This document shows positions 45,714 through 54,229 of a stretch of 64,000 nucleotides of DNA, piece after piece. The position numbers were made by a program, and so were the translations under genes. The notes beneath the pieces were generated by a model. The model worked only from the letters and a program-made list of their open reading frames with translations. It made no database searches and was not told where the DNA came from. Each line of letters opens with the position of its first letter. Within the stretch, counting starts at the first letter, position 1. Source of the DNA: Methylobacterium cerastii (GTDB taxonomy: Bacteria; Pseudomonadota; Alphaproteobacteria; Rhizobiales; Beijerinckiaceae); NCBI RefSeq assembly GCF_022179125.1, contig NZ_BPQG01000044.1, positions 62,001 through 126,000 of the forward strand. Reading direction: 5' to 3'.

Positions 45714-46643
45714 ATGACCCTCTTCGACGCCTACGCGCTCCTACGGCCCTGGTGGCTGCTGGCGATTCCCGTGATCGCCGTGCTGGCCTTCCGGGCCGCC
45801 GCTCGCGCGGCGCCGCTCGGCGATTGGGCGCGGGCGGTCGACCCGGCGCTGATGGCGCTGATGGTCCGGCGCGGCGCCGTGCTCGGCGGCCGGCGGCAGG
45901 CGAACCTCGCGGCCGCCACCGCCGCGGGGGTCGTCGCGCTGGCGCTCACGGGACCCGCCGTCGAGCGCAAGGACGCGACGACCTTCCGCAACCTCGACGC
46001 GACGGTGATCGTCGCCGACCTGTCGCGCTCGGTCGCCGAGGGCGGCGGGCTCAAGGACCTGCGCCAGACCGCGCAAGGCGTGGCCGAGGCCGCCGGCACC
46101 CGGGCGGTGGCGCTGGTGATCTATGCCGGCGACGCCTACGTCGCGACCGGGCCGACCACCGACCGCGACAGCTTCGGCACCACCCTGTTCGCGCTGGACG
46201 CCGACACGGTGCCCGACCGCGGCAGCCACCCGGAGCGTGGGCTGGCCCTGGCGCGGCGTACCCTGGAGGAGGCGGGGGCGCTGGCCGCCGACGTGGTGCT
46301 GATCACCGACGGCGACGGCATCGGCGACGCGGCGTTGCGCGAGGCGGAGGCGATGCGGGCCAAGGGCTGGCGCGTCCAGGGGCTGTTCGTGCCGGCGCAC
46401 AAGACATTGCCGCCCGGCGCGCCGAAGACCGACCGGGCGGCCCTCGACCGGCTGGTCTCGGCCGGCGGCGGGGTCGCGGCCGACCTGTCTGCGCCGGCCC
46501 CCGTGCTCGACGCGGTCGGCGCCGGCACGGCCCAGCACCTGGCCGCGGGCGGCTACGCGGTGCTCGCCTTCGCCGACCTCGGCCGCTGGCTGCTGCTGCT
46601 GGCGCTGGTGCCGGCGCTGATCCTGTTCCGGAGGAGTGCGTGA
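45714..46643 (+). CDS. VWA domain membrane protein, BatB-like
   Basis: 309 aa. Same layout as its upstream neighbour: N-terminal TMs (WWLLAIPVIAVLAFRAAA; ANLAAATAAGVVALALTG), a VWA domain with MIDAS DLSRS (Asp102, Ser104, Ser106) and VVLITDGDGIGDAAL, and a C-terminal TM (LLLLALVPALILF). ATG 45714 has GAGGGAG about 9 bp upstream. Its TGA overlaps the next ATG (TGATG at 46641). Confidence 0.9.
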   Translation: MTLFDAYALLRPWWLLAIPVIAVLAFRAAARAAPLGDWARAVDPALMALMVRRGAVLGGRRQANLAAATAAGVVALALTGPAVERKDATTFRNLDATVIVADLSRSVAEGGGLKDLRQTAQGVAEAAGTRAVALVIYAGDAYVATGPTTDRDSFGTTLFALDADTVPDRGSHPERGLALARRTLEEAGALAADVVLITDGDGIGDAALREAEAMRAKGWRVQGLFVPAHKTLPPGAPKTDRAALDRLVSAGGGVAADLSAPAPVLDAVGAGTAQHLAAGGYAVLAFADLGRWLLLLALVPALILFRRSA

Positions 46644-47563
46644 TGGCAGCCCGCGCGCTCGGCCGCCTGCCTGTCTCTCCCACCCTTTCAACCGCCCTCT
46701 CGCGCGGCTGGCGGCGCTGGGCGCGGATCGTCGGGATCGCGGCGGCCGGCGCCGGCATCCTGGCGCTGCTGCTGGTCTCGCAGCCGCGCACCGGCCTCGG
46801 CCGCCTGCTGATGGGGGTCGGACTGCCCTCAGTGGCGCTCGCGATCCTCGACGACCCGGCCTGGCGCGGGCCGGCGCTCTACGAGGCCGGGCGCTACGAC
46901 GAGGCCGCGGTCTTGTTCCGCAACGGCGGCCGGCGCAATTCGTACAACCTCGGCAACGCGCTCGCCCGGATGGGCGACTATGCCGGCGCGATCGAGGCCT
47001 ACGACGCGGCGCTGCAGTTCAACCCGCGCGACGCCGACGCGCAGGCCAACCGCTCGCTGCTCGCCAAGCTCGTCGCCGAGGCGATCGACCGCAAGGGCGG
47101 CGGCACCGCCAACGGCTCGGCGCAGTACGGCGCCCGCTACAACAACACCGCCAACCAGGAGAAGGACGACACCATACAGGCCAATTCGAGCGGCGAGGGC
47201 CTAGCCGGCAACAAGGAGGCGAGCTCGTCCGCCTCGATTCCCGGCAACAGCAAGGTCGCGCGCCGGGGCCAGGCCGAGCAGCAGACCGTCGAATCCGGCC
47301 GCGGCGAGGCCCGCGGCTCGGCCGGCGACGCCGCCGGGCGCGGCCGCACCGGCGGCGGCTCGGCGATGGTGGCCGAGGCCCCCGAGAAGGAGGTGCGCCG
47401 CGTCACCAAGAGCTTCGAGGCCCACGAGATCCGCCCCGACCGCCTCTGGCTCCAGACCCTGCCGGACGACCCCGGCCGCTACCTCAAGCTCCGCATCAAG
47501 GCCGAGCAGACCCGCCGCATCGAAGCCGGCACGAGCATGCCCGCCGGGAGCAACCCATGGTGA
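46643..47563 (+). CDS. TPR-containing membrane protein, BatC/MxaK-like
   Basis: 306 aa. One N-terminal TM (IVGIAAAGAGILALLLVSQ), a TPR segment (about residues 75-135, with YEAGRYDEAAVLFRNGG and ALARMGDYAGAIEAYDAALQ), then a long Gly/Ser/Asn-rich, probably disordered region and a conserved C-terminal block (RLWLQTLPDDPGRYLKLRIK) typical of the BatC family. It probably scaffolds the VWA proteins in the periplasm. It overlaps BatB by 1 bp and BatD by 7 bp. Confidence 0.85.
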   Translation: MAARALGRLPVSPTLSTALSRGWRRWARIVGIAAAGAGILALLLVSQPRTGLGRLLMGVGLPSVALAILDDPAWRGPALYEAGRYDEAAVLFRNGGRRNSYNLGNALARMGDYAGAIEAYDAALQFNPRDADAQANRSLLAKLVAEAIDRKGGGTANGSAQYGARYNNTANQEKDDTIQANSSGEGLAGNKEASSSASIPGNSKVARRGQAEQQTVESGRGEARGSAGDAAGRGRTGGGSAMVAEAPEKEVRRVTKSFEAHEIRPDRLWLQTLPDDPGRYLKLRIKAEQTRRIEAGTSMPAGSNPW

Positions 47564-49026
47564 CGGCTTTGGACGCGACGAGCCCGATCCCGAGGGATGC
47601 TCAGGAGACGCCGCGCGGCTCCTTCTCCCATGGGAAGAGGGGTGGGATGAGGGGCGTGACCTCTCCGGCACGTTCTCGTCCCTCACCCCGACCCTCTCCC
47701 GCCCGGGAGAGGGGGCCCGCGCCCGCTCCGGCGGCGTTCCGTCATCACGCCCGCGGGTGGATCGGTGCGCTGCTCGCGCTCCTGTTCGTCACCCAGCCCG
47801 CCCGCGCCGAGGTCGAGCCCGGCGACCTCACCCTCACGGTGACCCCTGAGCTGAACGGCAACGCCGCGCCCTTCGTGCGCGAGATGGTGCTGCTCAAGAT
47901 CCACGGGGTCTACAAGCAGCAGATCCTGCTTGAGGAGGTGATCCAGCCGACGCTGGCCAACTTCAGCTGGAGCCAGCTCGGCCGCGACCGCTGGAGCAAG
48001 ACCAAGCTGAAGGACGGCCAGAGCGCCATCGCCTTCGACCGGGTGATCGCGGTGTTCCCGCACCATGCCGGCGACTTCACCATCGAGCCGTTCGACCACC
48101 GCCTGACGATCAACGACAACGGCGACCGCCGCGTCGTCGACGTGCGCTCCGGCCCGATCGCCCTGCCGGTCGCGACCTGGACCAAGGAGGGCGGCGGGCC
48201 GGACGCCAAGGAGCCGTGGTGGCTGCCGGCGAAGGACGTGACGATCACCGATTCCTGGTCGCCCGACCCGGAGACGGTGAAGCTCGGCGACACCACACGG
48301 CGCATCGTGACGGTGGAGGCGCAGGGGATGGTCGCGGAAGGGCTGCCGCCGCGCCCAGTGATGCGCACCCGCGGCATCCTCACCTTCGCCGGCCCGGTCA
48401 CCCGCGAGACCCTGATCACCCCCGCCGGGCCGGTGGCGCGCGCCACCTACCAGTGGGACGTGAAGGCCGGCGTGCCCGAGATCATCCCGCTCGACGCGAT
48501 CGTGATCCCATGGTTCGACACGGTCTCGCGCACGATGCGCGAGGCCGAGATTCCCGCCCGCCAGATCGGCGGCGGCCTGCCCGACCGGGAGGGCGACCTC
48601 GCGCCTCCGCTCGCCGCTGCGCCGTGGGTCGCGGCCGCCGCCGCGCTCGCCGCCTTCGGCCTCGGGCTGGCGCTGATCGGGTTCGGGACGGGCGCCGGCG
48701 CGCTGCGCCTGCCGCGCGGCACCCGGGCGGCCCTGCGCCGCGCGGCCGGCACGGGCGACGCCGTGGGCTTCCGTGCGGCGACGCTGTCGGCCGAGCCCGA
48801 CCTCGCGCAGGCCTGGCGCGCCGACCCCGACACCGCGGCCGGCCTCGCCGCGCTCGACCGCGCGCTCTATGCGCCGGCCGGTGCCGCGCCGCCCGATCTC
48901 CAGAGACTCGCCCGCCGTCTGTCGCGCCCGGTGCGGCGGCCCGCCTCCGGCCCCGGGCCGGCCGACCGCCTCCATCCCCTCGACGGCCCGGTCGACCGCT
49001 CCCTCGACCGCCCTGCGCGGGGCTGA
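47557..49026 (+). CDS. BatD-like protein (oxygen tolerance family) with in-frame repeat insertion
   Basis: 489 aa. After about 65 unusual residues comes a signal-peptide-like helix (WIGALLALLFVTQPARA) followed by periplasmic BatD beta domains (DLTLTVTPELNGNAAPFVRE, QQILLEEVIQPTLANFSW), a TM near residue 355-378 (AAAAALAAFGLGLALIGF) and a cytosolic tail. The N-terminal residues 22-52 are encoded by palindromic repeat DNA (47620-47713). ATG 47557 has a GGGAG site and overlaps the TPR gene. ATG 47647 inside the repeat is an alternative. Confidence 0.85.
   Translation: MVTALDATSPIPRDAQETPRGSFSHGKRGGMRGVTSPARSRPSPRPSPARERGPAPAPAAFRHHARGWIGALLALLFVTQPARAEVEPGDLTLTVTPELNGNAAPFVREMVLLKIHGVYKQQILLEEVIQPTLANFSWSQLGRDRWSKTKLKDGQSAIAFDRVIAVFPHHAGDFTIEPFDHRLTINDNGDRRVVDVRSGPIALPVATWTKEGGGPDAKEPWWLPAKDVTITDSWSPDPETVKLGDTTRRIVTVEAQGMVAEGLPPRPVMRTRGILTFAGPVTRETLITPAGPVARATYQWDVKAGVPEIIPLDAIVIPWFDTVSRTMREAEIPARQIGGGLPDREGDLAPPLAAAPWVAAAAALAAFGLGLALIGFGTGAGALRLPRGTRAALRRAAGTGDAVGFRAATLSAEPDLAQAWRADPDTAAGLAALDRALYAPAGAAPPDLQRLARRLSRPVRRPASGPGPADRLHPLDGPVDRSLDRPARG
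47620..47713. repeat. Palindromic repeat inside the BatD coding sequence
   Basis: Starts with the hairpin CCTTCTCCCATGGGAAGAGG (47621-47640) and ends with the perfect palindrome arms CCCTCTCCC / GGGAGAGGG (47692-47713). These are of the same style as the intergenic repeats. The frame stays open through it, adding about 30 Pro/Arg/Ser-rich residues ahead of the signal peptide. Confidence 0.75.
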
Positions 49027-49041
49027 CCGCTCCGCGAACCG

Positions 49042-49128
49042 TCAGTCGATCGCGATGGCGACGAGGGAGAACAGGCCGGCCAGCAGCAGGTTGGCGACGA
49101 GCACGAGGGCGATCACGGTCATGGACAT
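49042..49128 (-). CDS. Possible 28-aa single-helix membrane peptide
   Basis: MSMTVIALVLVANLLLAGLF and eight further residues form one clean transmembrane helix with no charged residue until the C-terminus. No ribosome-binding site is visible upstream of ATG 49128, and the ORF is convergent with the BatD gene. Could be real or chance. Confidence 0.3.
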   Translation of the reverse strand: MSMTVIALVLVANLLLAGLFSLVAIAID

Positions 49129-49358
49129 CTTGTCGGTTGGGGCCGCCGGTCCGGCGCGCCGCATTCCATAGCCCGGCCGCCCGGCCCCGTCCGCAGGGCC
49201 GCCGGCGAGCCGCGAAAAGTCCCGCCGGCGATGCAGGCCGGCCACGTCACCGCGGAGCCGCAGGCAAGGGCCGACGACGCGTCCCGACCCACACGTCTTG
49301 CGTGTGCAACGCTTTCCCGCCACCATCGTTAACGAACCGTTCACGAATGGGGTGTGGC

Positions 49359-49565
49359 ATGACGATAGGATCGATCGGCGGGGCCCTCACGGCGGCCACG
49401 AGCTTCTTCGGCCTCGGCGGCCGCCTGCGCGCGGATGCGCTCCCGGCCCGCCCGCAGGCCGACGACGACGCGTCCGAGCCGAATCCCGACGGCTTCGCCC
49501 CCGGCGAGCCCTGCTTCGAAGCCGTCGCCGAGGCCCTGGCCGAGGCGGGATACCTCGACGCCTGA
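49359..49565 (+). CDS. Small hypothetical protein, acidic
   Basis: 68 aa, not recognised. N-terminus MTIGSIGGALTAATSFFGLG, then an acidic C-terminus (DDDASEPNPDGFAPGEPC, FEAVAEALAEAGYLDA). Upstream at 49329-49343 the sequence TTAACGAACCGTTCA is close to a CtrA box (TTAA-N7-TTAA), so cell-cycle control is possible. Confidence that it is coding is moderate. Confidence 0.5.
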   Translation: MTIGSIGGALTAATSFFGLGGRLRADALPARPQADDDASEPNPDGFAPGEPCFEAVAEALAEAGYLDA

Positions 49566-49900
49566 GGATTTTTTCGCGTCGGGCATGCTCGGCGGGCCGC
49601 GTCGTGTATCTGCGTGCGCGAACACATGACGCCGGAGCCGCATAACGTTCTTTCTAAGAAACGCTTCGCGCGTCGCGTTTCTCTTCTCTGGCAGGCCATT
49701 TCTGTAGAAGGACCCCGTTGCCGTCCGCTCGGTTGAGGCACGCGCCGGAAGAATGATCGTGTCTTCCGCCGTGTTCCTGGGATTGGTGGACGGCGATCCA
49801 CCAGTTGACAACGTTCTGTAAAACGAACGAGAACCCGACTTCTTCGTCAGGGACGGTGCCCGATAGGCCGTCGTCCCGCGGTGATGACCGGAGGATCGGC
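49566..49900. other. Leader/promoter region of the sulfate transport operon
   Basis: 335 bp with lower GC content than its surroundings. It contains the inverted repeat at 49657-49682 and no supported gene. An in-frame ATG at 49805 upstream of the chosen sbp start adds residues without homology. Confidence 0.5.
49657..49682. promoter_or_regulatory. Inverted repeat AGAAACGC-N10-GCGTTTCT upstream of sbp
   Basis: Perfect 8-bp arms with a 10-bp spacer about 220 bp before the sbp start. It is a candidate operator for sulfur control of the transporter; the binding protein is unknown. Confidence 0.4.
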
Positions 49901-50947
49901 GTGAGCGAGCGGAACGGAACACGGCGCGCGGGACGGATCGGGCGTCGCACGGCGCTGGCGGGGCTGTGCCTGGCCGGCGGCCTGTTCGCGGCGGGCGGCG
50001 CTCAGGCGCAGACGGCCCTGCTCAACGTCTCCTACGACCCGACGCGCGAACTCTACCGCGACGTCAACGCGGCCTTCGCGGAGGAGTGGAAGGCCAAGAC
50101 CGGCGAGACGCTGACGGTGCGCGCCTCCCATGGCGGCTCGGGCTCGCAGGCCCGCACGGTGATCGACGGCGTCGACGCCGACGTGGTGACGCTCGGCATC
50201 CCCTCCGACATCGACGCGATCGCCAAGCTGACCAAGAAGATTTCCGCGGATTGGCGCACCAAGCAGCCGAACGACGCGCTGCCCTACACCTCGACGGTGG
50301 TGTTCCTGGTGCGCAAGGGCAACCCGAAGGGCGTGAAGGACTGGGGAGACCTCGCCAAGCCCGACATCAAGGTCATCACCCCGAACCCCAAGACCTCGGC
50401 CGGCGGACGCTGGAACTTCCTCGCCGCCTGGGGCTACGCCTACAACCAGGACAACGACACGGCCAAGGCCGACGCCTTCGTCGGCACCGTCTACAAGAAC
50501 GTGCCGGTGCTCGACACCGGCGCGCGCGGCTCCACCGTCACCTTCGCGCAGCGGGGATTGGGCGACGTGCTGCCGACCTGGGAGAACGAAGCCTACCTCG
50601 TGCTGCAGGAGTTCGGCGCCGACAAGTTCGACATCGTCGTGCCGCCGACCTCGATCTACGCCGAGCCGCCGGTGGCGCTCGTCGATGCCAACGTCGACCG
50701 CAAGGGCACCCGCAAGCAGGCGGAGGCCTACCTCGCCTTCCTCTACACCGACAAGGCGCAGGCGATTTTCGCCAAGCACCATTACCGCCCGTTCAAGCCC
50801 CAGGCCGCGGCCGAGGCCGACCTCAAGCAGCTGCCCGCGATCAAGCTGTTCAAGATCGAGGAACTCCAAGGCAACTGGGACGAGATCCAGAAGAAGAACT
50901 TCGACACCGGCGGCCTGTTCGACCAGTTGAGCCGCCAGGGGCGGTAA
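49901..50947 (+). CDS. sbp: Sulfate ABC transporter substrate-binding protein
   Basis: 348 aa. Periplasmic receptor that delivers sulfate (or thiosulfate) to CysTWA. Signal peptide with twin Arg (GRRTALAGLCLAGGLFAAGG, cut near AQA). Seen: LLNVSYDPTRELYRDVNAAF, SHGGSGSQARTVIDGVDADV, PNPKTSAGGRWNFLAAWGYA and DIVVPPTSIYAEPPVALVD, all hallmarks of the sulfate-binding family. GTG 49901 follows GGAGG by 6 bp. It is first in the sbp-cysT-cysW-cysA operon. Confidence 0.95.
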   Translation: MSERNGTRRAGRIGRRTALAGLCLAGGLFAAGGAQAQTALLNVSYDPTRELYRDVNAAFAEEWKAKTGETLTVRASHGGSGSQARTVIDGVDADVVTLGIPSDIDAIAKLTKKISADWRTKQPNDALPYTSTVVFLVRKGNPKGVKDWGDLAKPDIKVITPNPKTSAGGRWNFLAAWGYAYNQDNDTAKADAFVGTVYKNVPVLDTGARGSTVTFAQRGLGDVLPTWENEAYLVLQEFGADKFDIVVPPTSIYAEPPVALVDANVDRKGTRKQAEAYLAFLYTDKAQAIFAKHHYRPFKPQAAAEADLKQLPAIKLFKIEELQGNWDEIQKKNFDTGGLFDQLSRQGR

Positions 50948-50961
50948 ACGCTCCACGCTTT

Positions 50962-51094
50962 CCCTCCCCCCTCTGTGGGGGAGGGTGGGCTGCGAGCTAA
51001 GTCGGGAGAGGGGAGCGCCCTCTCCGGACTACGCGCTCCCCTCTCCCGACCCTCGCTCACGCGAGGGCCACCCTCCCCCGCAGAGGGGGGAGGG
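50962..51094. repeat. Composite palindromic repeat between sbp and cysT
   Basis: Outer arms are CCCTCCCCC...GGGGGAGGG copies at 50962-50985 and 51071-51094. Between them lies an inverted pair, GTCGGGAGAGGGGAGCGC facing GCGCTCCCCTCTCCCGAC, around a short loop. The whole block could fold into one long hairpin and may reduce expression of the permease genes relative to sbp. Confidence 0.8.
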
Positions 51095-51112
51095 ACGATC
51101 CGTCGAGGCATC

Positions 51113-51967
51113 ATGGTCGACCCACCCCGCCCGAAGCGGCGTTTCCGACAACCCAGCGTGATCCCCGGCTTCGGGCTCACCTTCGGCTACACGCTGACCT
51201 GCCTCGGGCTGGTGGTGCTGCTGCCGCTCGCCGCCCTCGTCGCCAAGGCCTCGGGCCTCGGCCTGTCGGGGATCTGGTACGTCGCCACCGACCCGCGCGT
51301 CGCCAGCGCCCTCAAGATCAGCTTCGGCGTGTCGCTGCTCGCCGCGCTTACCGCCTCGGTGTTCGGCTTCCTCGTCGCCTGGGTGCTGACCCGCTACCGC
51401 TTCCCCGGGCGCAAGCTCGTCGACGCGGTGGTCGACCTGCCCTTCGCCCTGCCGACGGCGGTGGCGGGCATCGCGCTGGCCTCGCTCTACGCGCCGAACG
51501 GGCTCGTCGGCGCGCAGCTGACGAAGCTCGGCATCCAGGCCGCCTACACCCCGGTCGGCATCTTCATCGCCATGGTGTTCATCGGCCTGCCCTTCGCCGT
51601 GCGCACCGTCCAGCCGCTGATCGCCGAGATCGACAAGGAGGTCGAGGAGGCCTCCGCGACGCTGGGCGCCACCCGGTGGACGACGCTGACCAGGGTGGTG
51701 CTCCCGCCGCTGATCCCGGCGGTGCTCACCGGCTTCGCGCTGGCCTTCGCCCGCGGCGTCGGCGAATACGGCTCGATCATCTTCATCGCCGGCAACCTGC
51801 CTTACGTCTCCGAGATCGCGCCGTTGCTGATCGTCATCAAGCTCTCCGAGTTCGATTACGGGGGCGCCTCGGCAATCGCCACGATCATGCTCGGGATCTC
51901 GTTCCTGACCCTGCTGGCGATCAACCTGATCCAGGCCTGGAGCCGGCGGAGGTTCGGTTATGTCTGA
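51113..51967 (+). CDS. cysT: Sulfate ABC transporter permease CysT
   Basis: 284 aa inner-membrane permease. About six TM helices ([40 protein letters not shown]; later [20 protein letters not shown]). Seen: the sulfate-permease motif [20 protein letters not shown] and the EAA loop [20 protein letters not shown] that contacts CysA. The stop overlaps cysW by 8 bp. Confidence 0.95.
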   Translation: MVDPPRPKRRFRQPSVIPGFGLTFGYTLTCLGLVVLLPLAALVAKASGLGLSGIWYVATDPRVASALKISFGVSLLAALTASVFGFLVAWVLTRYRFPGRKLVDAVVDLPFALPTAVAGIALASLYAPNGLVGAQLTKLGIQAAYTPVGIFIAMVFIGLPFAVRTVQPLIAEIDKEVEEASATLGATRWTTLTRVVLPPLIPAVLTGFALAFARGVGEYGSIIFIAGNLPYVSEIAPLLIVIKLSEFDYGGASAIATIMLGISFLTLLAINLIQAWSRRRFGYV

Positions 51968-52835
51968 TCTGAGCCTGACGGCCGCAGCCCCCGTGCAGGA
52001 GGATGCCGCCAACGAGGGCCGCCTCGTGCGCGGCCTGCTGATCGGCACCGCGGTGGTGTTCCTGGCGCTGTTCCTGGTGCTGCCGCTGTTCACGGTCTTC
52101 GCCCAGGCGTTTGCGCGCGGCGTCGGGGCCTATCTCGAGGCGTTCTCCGAGCCCGATGCCTGGACCGCGATCCGCCTGACGCTGACGGTGGCCGCGATCG
52201 CCGTGCCGTTCAACCTCGTCTTCGGGGTCGCCGCCGCCTGGGCGATCGCCAAGTTCGAGTTCACCGGCAAGAGCCTGCTGATCACGCTGATCGACCTGCC
52301 GTTCTCGGTCTCGCCGGTGGTCTCGGGCCTGATCTACGTGCTGCTGTTCGGGAGCCAGGGCCTGTTCGGCGGCTGGCTGCAGGCCAACGGCATCCAGATC
52401 CTGTTCGCACTGCCCGGCATCGTGCTGGCGACGGTGTTCGTCACCTTCCCGTTCGTGGCACGCGAGCTGATCCCGCTGATGCAGGAGCAGGGCAACGCCG
52501 AGGAGGAGGCGGCGCTGACGCTCGGCGCCACCGGCCTCCACACCTTCCGCACGGTGACGCTGCCCAACATCCGCTGGGGCCTGCTCTACAGCGTCCTGCT
52601 CTGCAACGCCCGCGCCATGGGCGAGTTCGGCGCGGTCTCGGTGGTGTCCGGGCATATCCGCGGCCTGACCAACACCATCCCGCTCCACGTGGAGATCCTC
52701 TACAATGAGTACAATTTCGTCGCCGCCTTCGCCGTCGCCTCGCTCCTTGCCGGACTCGCCCTTGTCACGCTCGCCCTCAAATCCCTCCTCGAATGGCGCT
52801 ACGGGGCGGAGCTCGGGTCGCGGGCACGGCATTAA
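51960..52835 (+). CDS. cysW: Sulfate ABC transporter permease CysW
   Basis: 291 aa. Second permease subunit. Seen: [40 protein letters not shown], the EAA loop [20 protein letters not shown], and [20 protein letters not shown] diagnostic of CysW. The C-terminal 40 codons overlap the likely start region of cysA in another frame. Confidence 0.95.
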   Translation: MSDLSLTAAAPVQEDAANEGRLVRGLLIGTAVVFLALFLVLPLFTVFAQAFARGVGAYLEAFSEPDAWTAIRLTLTVAAIAVPFNLVFGVAAAWAIAKFEFTGKSLLITLIDLPFSVSPVVSGLIYVLLFGSQGLFGGWLQANGIQILFALPGIVLATVFVTFPFVARELIPLMQEQGNAEEEAALTLGATGLHTFRTVTLPNIRWGLLYSVLLCNARAMGEFGAVSVVSGHIRGLTNTIPLHVEILYNEYNFVAAFAVASLLAGLALVTLALKSLLEWRYGAELGSRARH

Positions 52836-53877
52836 CGCGAATTCGACCGCGATCCGCGTCGAGGGCCTGTCGAAGACCTTCGACACGGCGGCCGTCCTGC
52901 ACGACTTCAACCTCGACGTGCGCGCGGGCGAATTGCTCGGCCTGCTCGGCCCCTCGGGCTCCGGCAAGACCACGCTGCTGCGCATCATCGCCGGGCTCGA
53001 CACGCCTGATCGCGGTCGCATCCTGTTCGGCGGCGACGACGCGACCTTCCTGCCCGTGCAGCAGCGCGCCGTCGGCTTCGTGTTCCAGCACTACGCCCTG
53101 TTCAAGCACATGAGCGTGGCCGACAACATCGCCTACGGCCTGAACGCGCGGAAGCGCTCGGAGCGCCCGCCGGCCGCCGAGATCAAGCGCCGCGTCGGCG
53201 AGCTGCTCGACCTGATCCGGCTCTCGGGCTTCGCCGACCGCTATCCCTCGCAGCTCTCGGGCGGCCAGCGCCAGCGCATCGCGCTGGCCCGCGCCCTCGC
53301 CGTCGAGCCACGTGTCCTCCTCTTGGACGAGCCGTTCGGCGCCCTCGACGCCCAGGTGCGAAAAGACCTGCGGCGGTGGCTGCGCGAGATCCACGACCGC
53401 ACCGGCCAGACCACGATCTTCGTCACCCACGACCAAGACGAGGCGCTGGAGCTCTCCGACCGGGTCGCGGTGCTCGACCGCGGCCGCCTCGAGCAGGTCG
53501 GCACCCCCGACGAAGTGCAGGAGAACCCAGCCTCGGCCACCGTGCTGCGTTTCCTCGGCGATGCGATCGAGGTCGAGGCGATCACGGAGGGCGGCCAGGT
53601 CCGCGTCGACGGCCGGCCCACGCCGGTCGTCGCGCCGGCCGGCCTGATCGGCCCCGTCAAACTCTTCGTGCGACCCTGGCAGCTGCAACTGGTGGAGCCC
53701 GCCACCGCGCATCTCACCGGCACCGTCCGCTCGTCCTACCGCAGCCAGGGCCGGCAGCGCATCGAGGTCGCCCGCCCCGACGGCGGCCTGCTGATCGTCG
53801 AGGATTCCGACGGCGAGCGCTACGCCACCGGCCGCGAGGTCGGCCTGCGGATCAACGGGGGATACGTGTTCGGGTGA
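52705..53877 (+). CDS. cysA: Sulfate ABC transporter ATP-binding protein CysA
   Basis: ATPase that powers CysTW. Seen: Walker [11 protein letters not shown]-loop [14 protein letters not shown], signature [15 protein letters not shown], Walker [15 protein letters not shown], the switch His in [12 protein letters not shown], and a C-terminal TOBE-like sulfate-regulatory region. Conserved sequence begins at about 52850 ([12 protein letters not shown]). The only in-frame ATG is 52705, inside cysW, with GGAG 10 bp upstream; its first 40 residues are Ser/Pro-rich and unlike the family. An ATT at 52831 overlapping the cysW stop is an alternative start. Confidence 0.92.
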   Translation: MSTISSPPSPSPRSLPDSPLSRSPSNPSSNGATGRSSGRGHGINANSTAIRVEGLSKTFDTAAVLHDFNLDVRAGELLGLLGPSGSGKTTLLRIIAGLDTPDRGRILFGGDDATFLPVQQRAVGFVFQHYALFKHMSVADNIAYGLNARKRSERPPAAEIKRRVGELLDLIRLSGFADRYPSQLSGGQRQRIALARALAVEPRVLLLDEPFGALDAQVRKDLRRWLREIHDRTGQTTIFVTHDQDEALELSDRVAVLDRGRLEQVGTPDEVQENPASATVLRFLGDAIEVEAITEGGQVRVDGRPTPVVAPAGLIGPVKLFVRPWQLQLVEPATAHLTGTVRSSYRSQGRQRIEVARPDGGLLIVEDSDGERYATGREVGLRINGGYVFG

Positions 53878-53949
53878 GGCGCTTCTGGGCTTGGTCGGCC
53901 GTTGATATGTTCGACGAATACCGAATTTGTCGAACGCCAGGGTGACGCG

Positions 53950-54228
53950 ATGCCGAAGGCCGCAGCGAACACGGACACAAACGGCCCGATCCCAGGGCGG
54001 AGCCGTTTTGAGGCGGTGATGGAGGCCGCCGAACGTTCCGGGCTGCTGGCCGACAAGAGCACGCGCATCAGCAGCCGGATCAGCCCGGCCCTGCTCGACC
54101 AGGCGAAGCGGCGCACGGGCATCGCGGCGGATACCGACCTCATCGCCTTCGCGCTGGACGACGACTTCGCGACCGTGTTCGAGGCGGTGGGCGGTACCGT
54201 GGACCCGGACCTGAAGCTCGGGTTCTGA
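53950..54228 (+). CDS. Putative antitoxin (RHH-like) of a PIN toxin pair
   Basis: 92 aa. Disordered head (AAANTDTNGPIPGRSR), then STRISSRISPALLDQAKRRT followed by TDLIAFALDD, which fits a ribbon-helix-helix pattern (strand, helix, turn, helix), and an acidic or hydrophobic tail that could bind the toxin. Its TGA (54226-54228) is 1 bp before the GTG of the next gene. Autoregulation is expected from the class. Confidence 0.65.
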   Translation: MPKAAANTDTNGPIPGRSRFEAVMEAAERSGLLADKSTRISSRISPALLDQAKRRTGIAADTDLIAFALDDDFATVFEAVGGTVDPDLKLGF

Positions 54229-54229
54229 G

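Noticed and set aside
15334-51094. Palindromic repeats considered as CRISPR repeats or IS termini
   Set aside because: Copies are far apart and irregularly spaced, with no cas or transposase genes. A dispersed extragenic palindrome family fits better.
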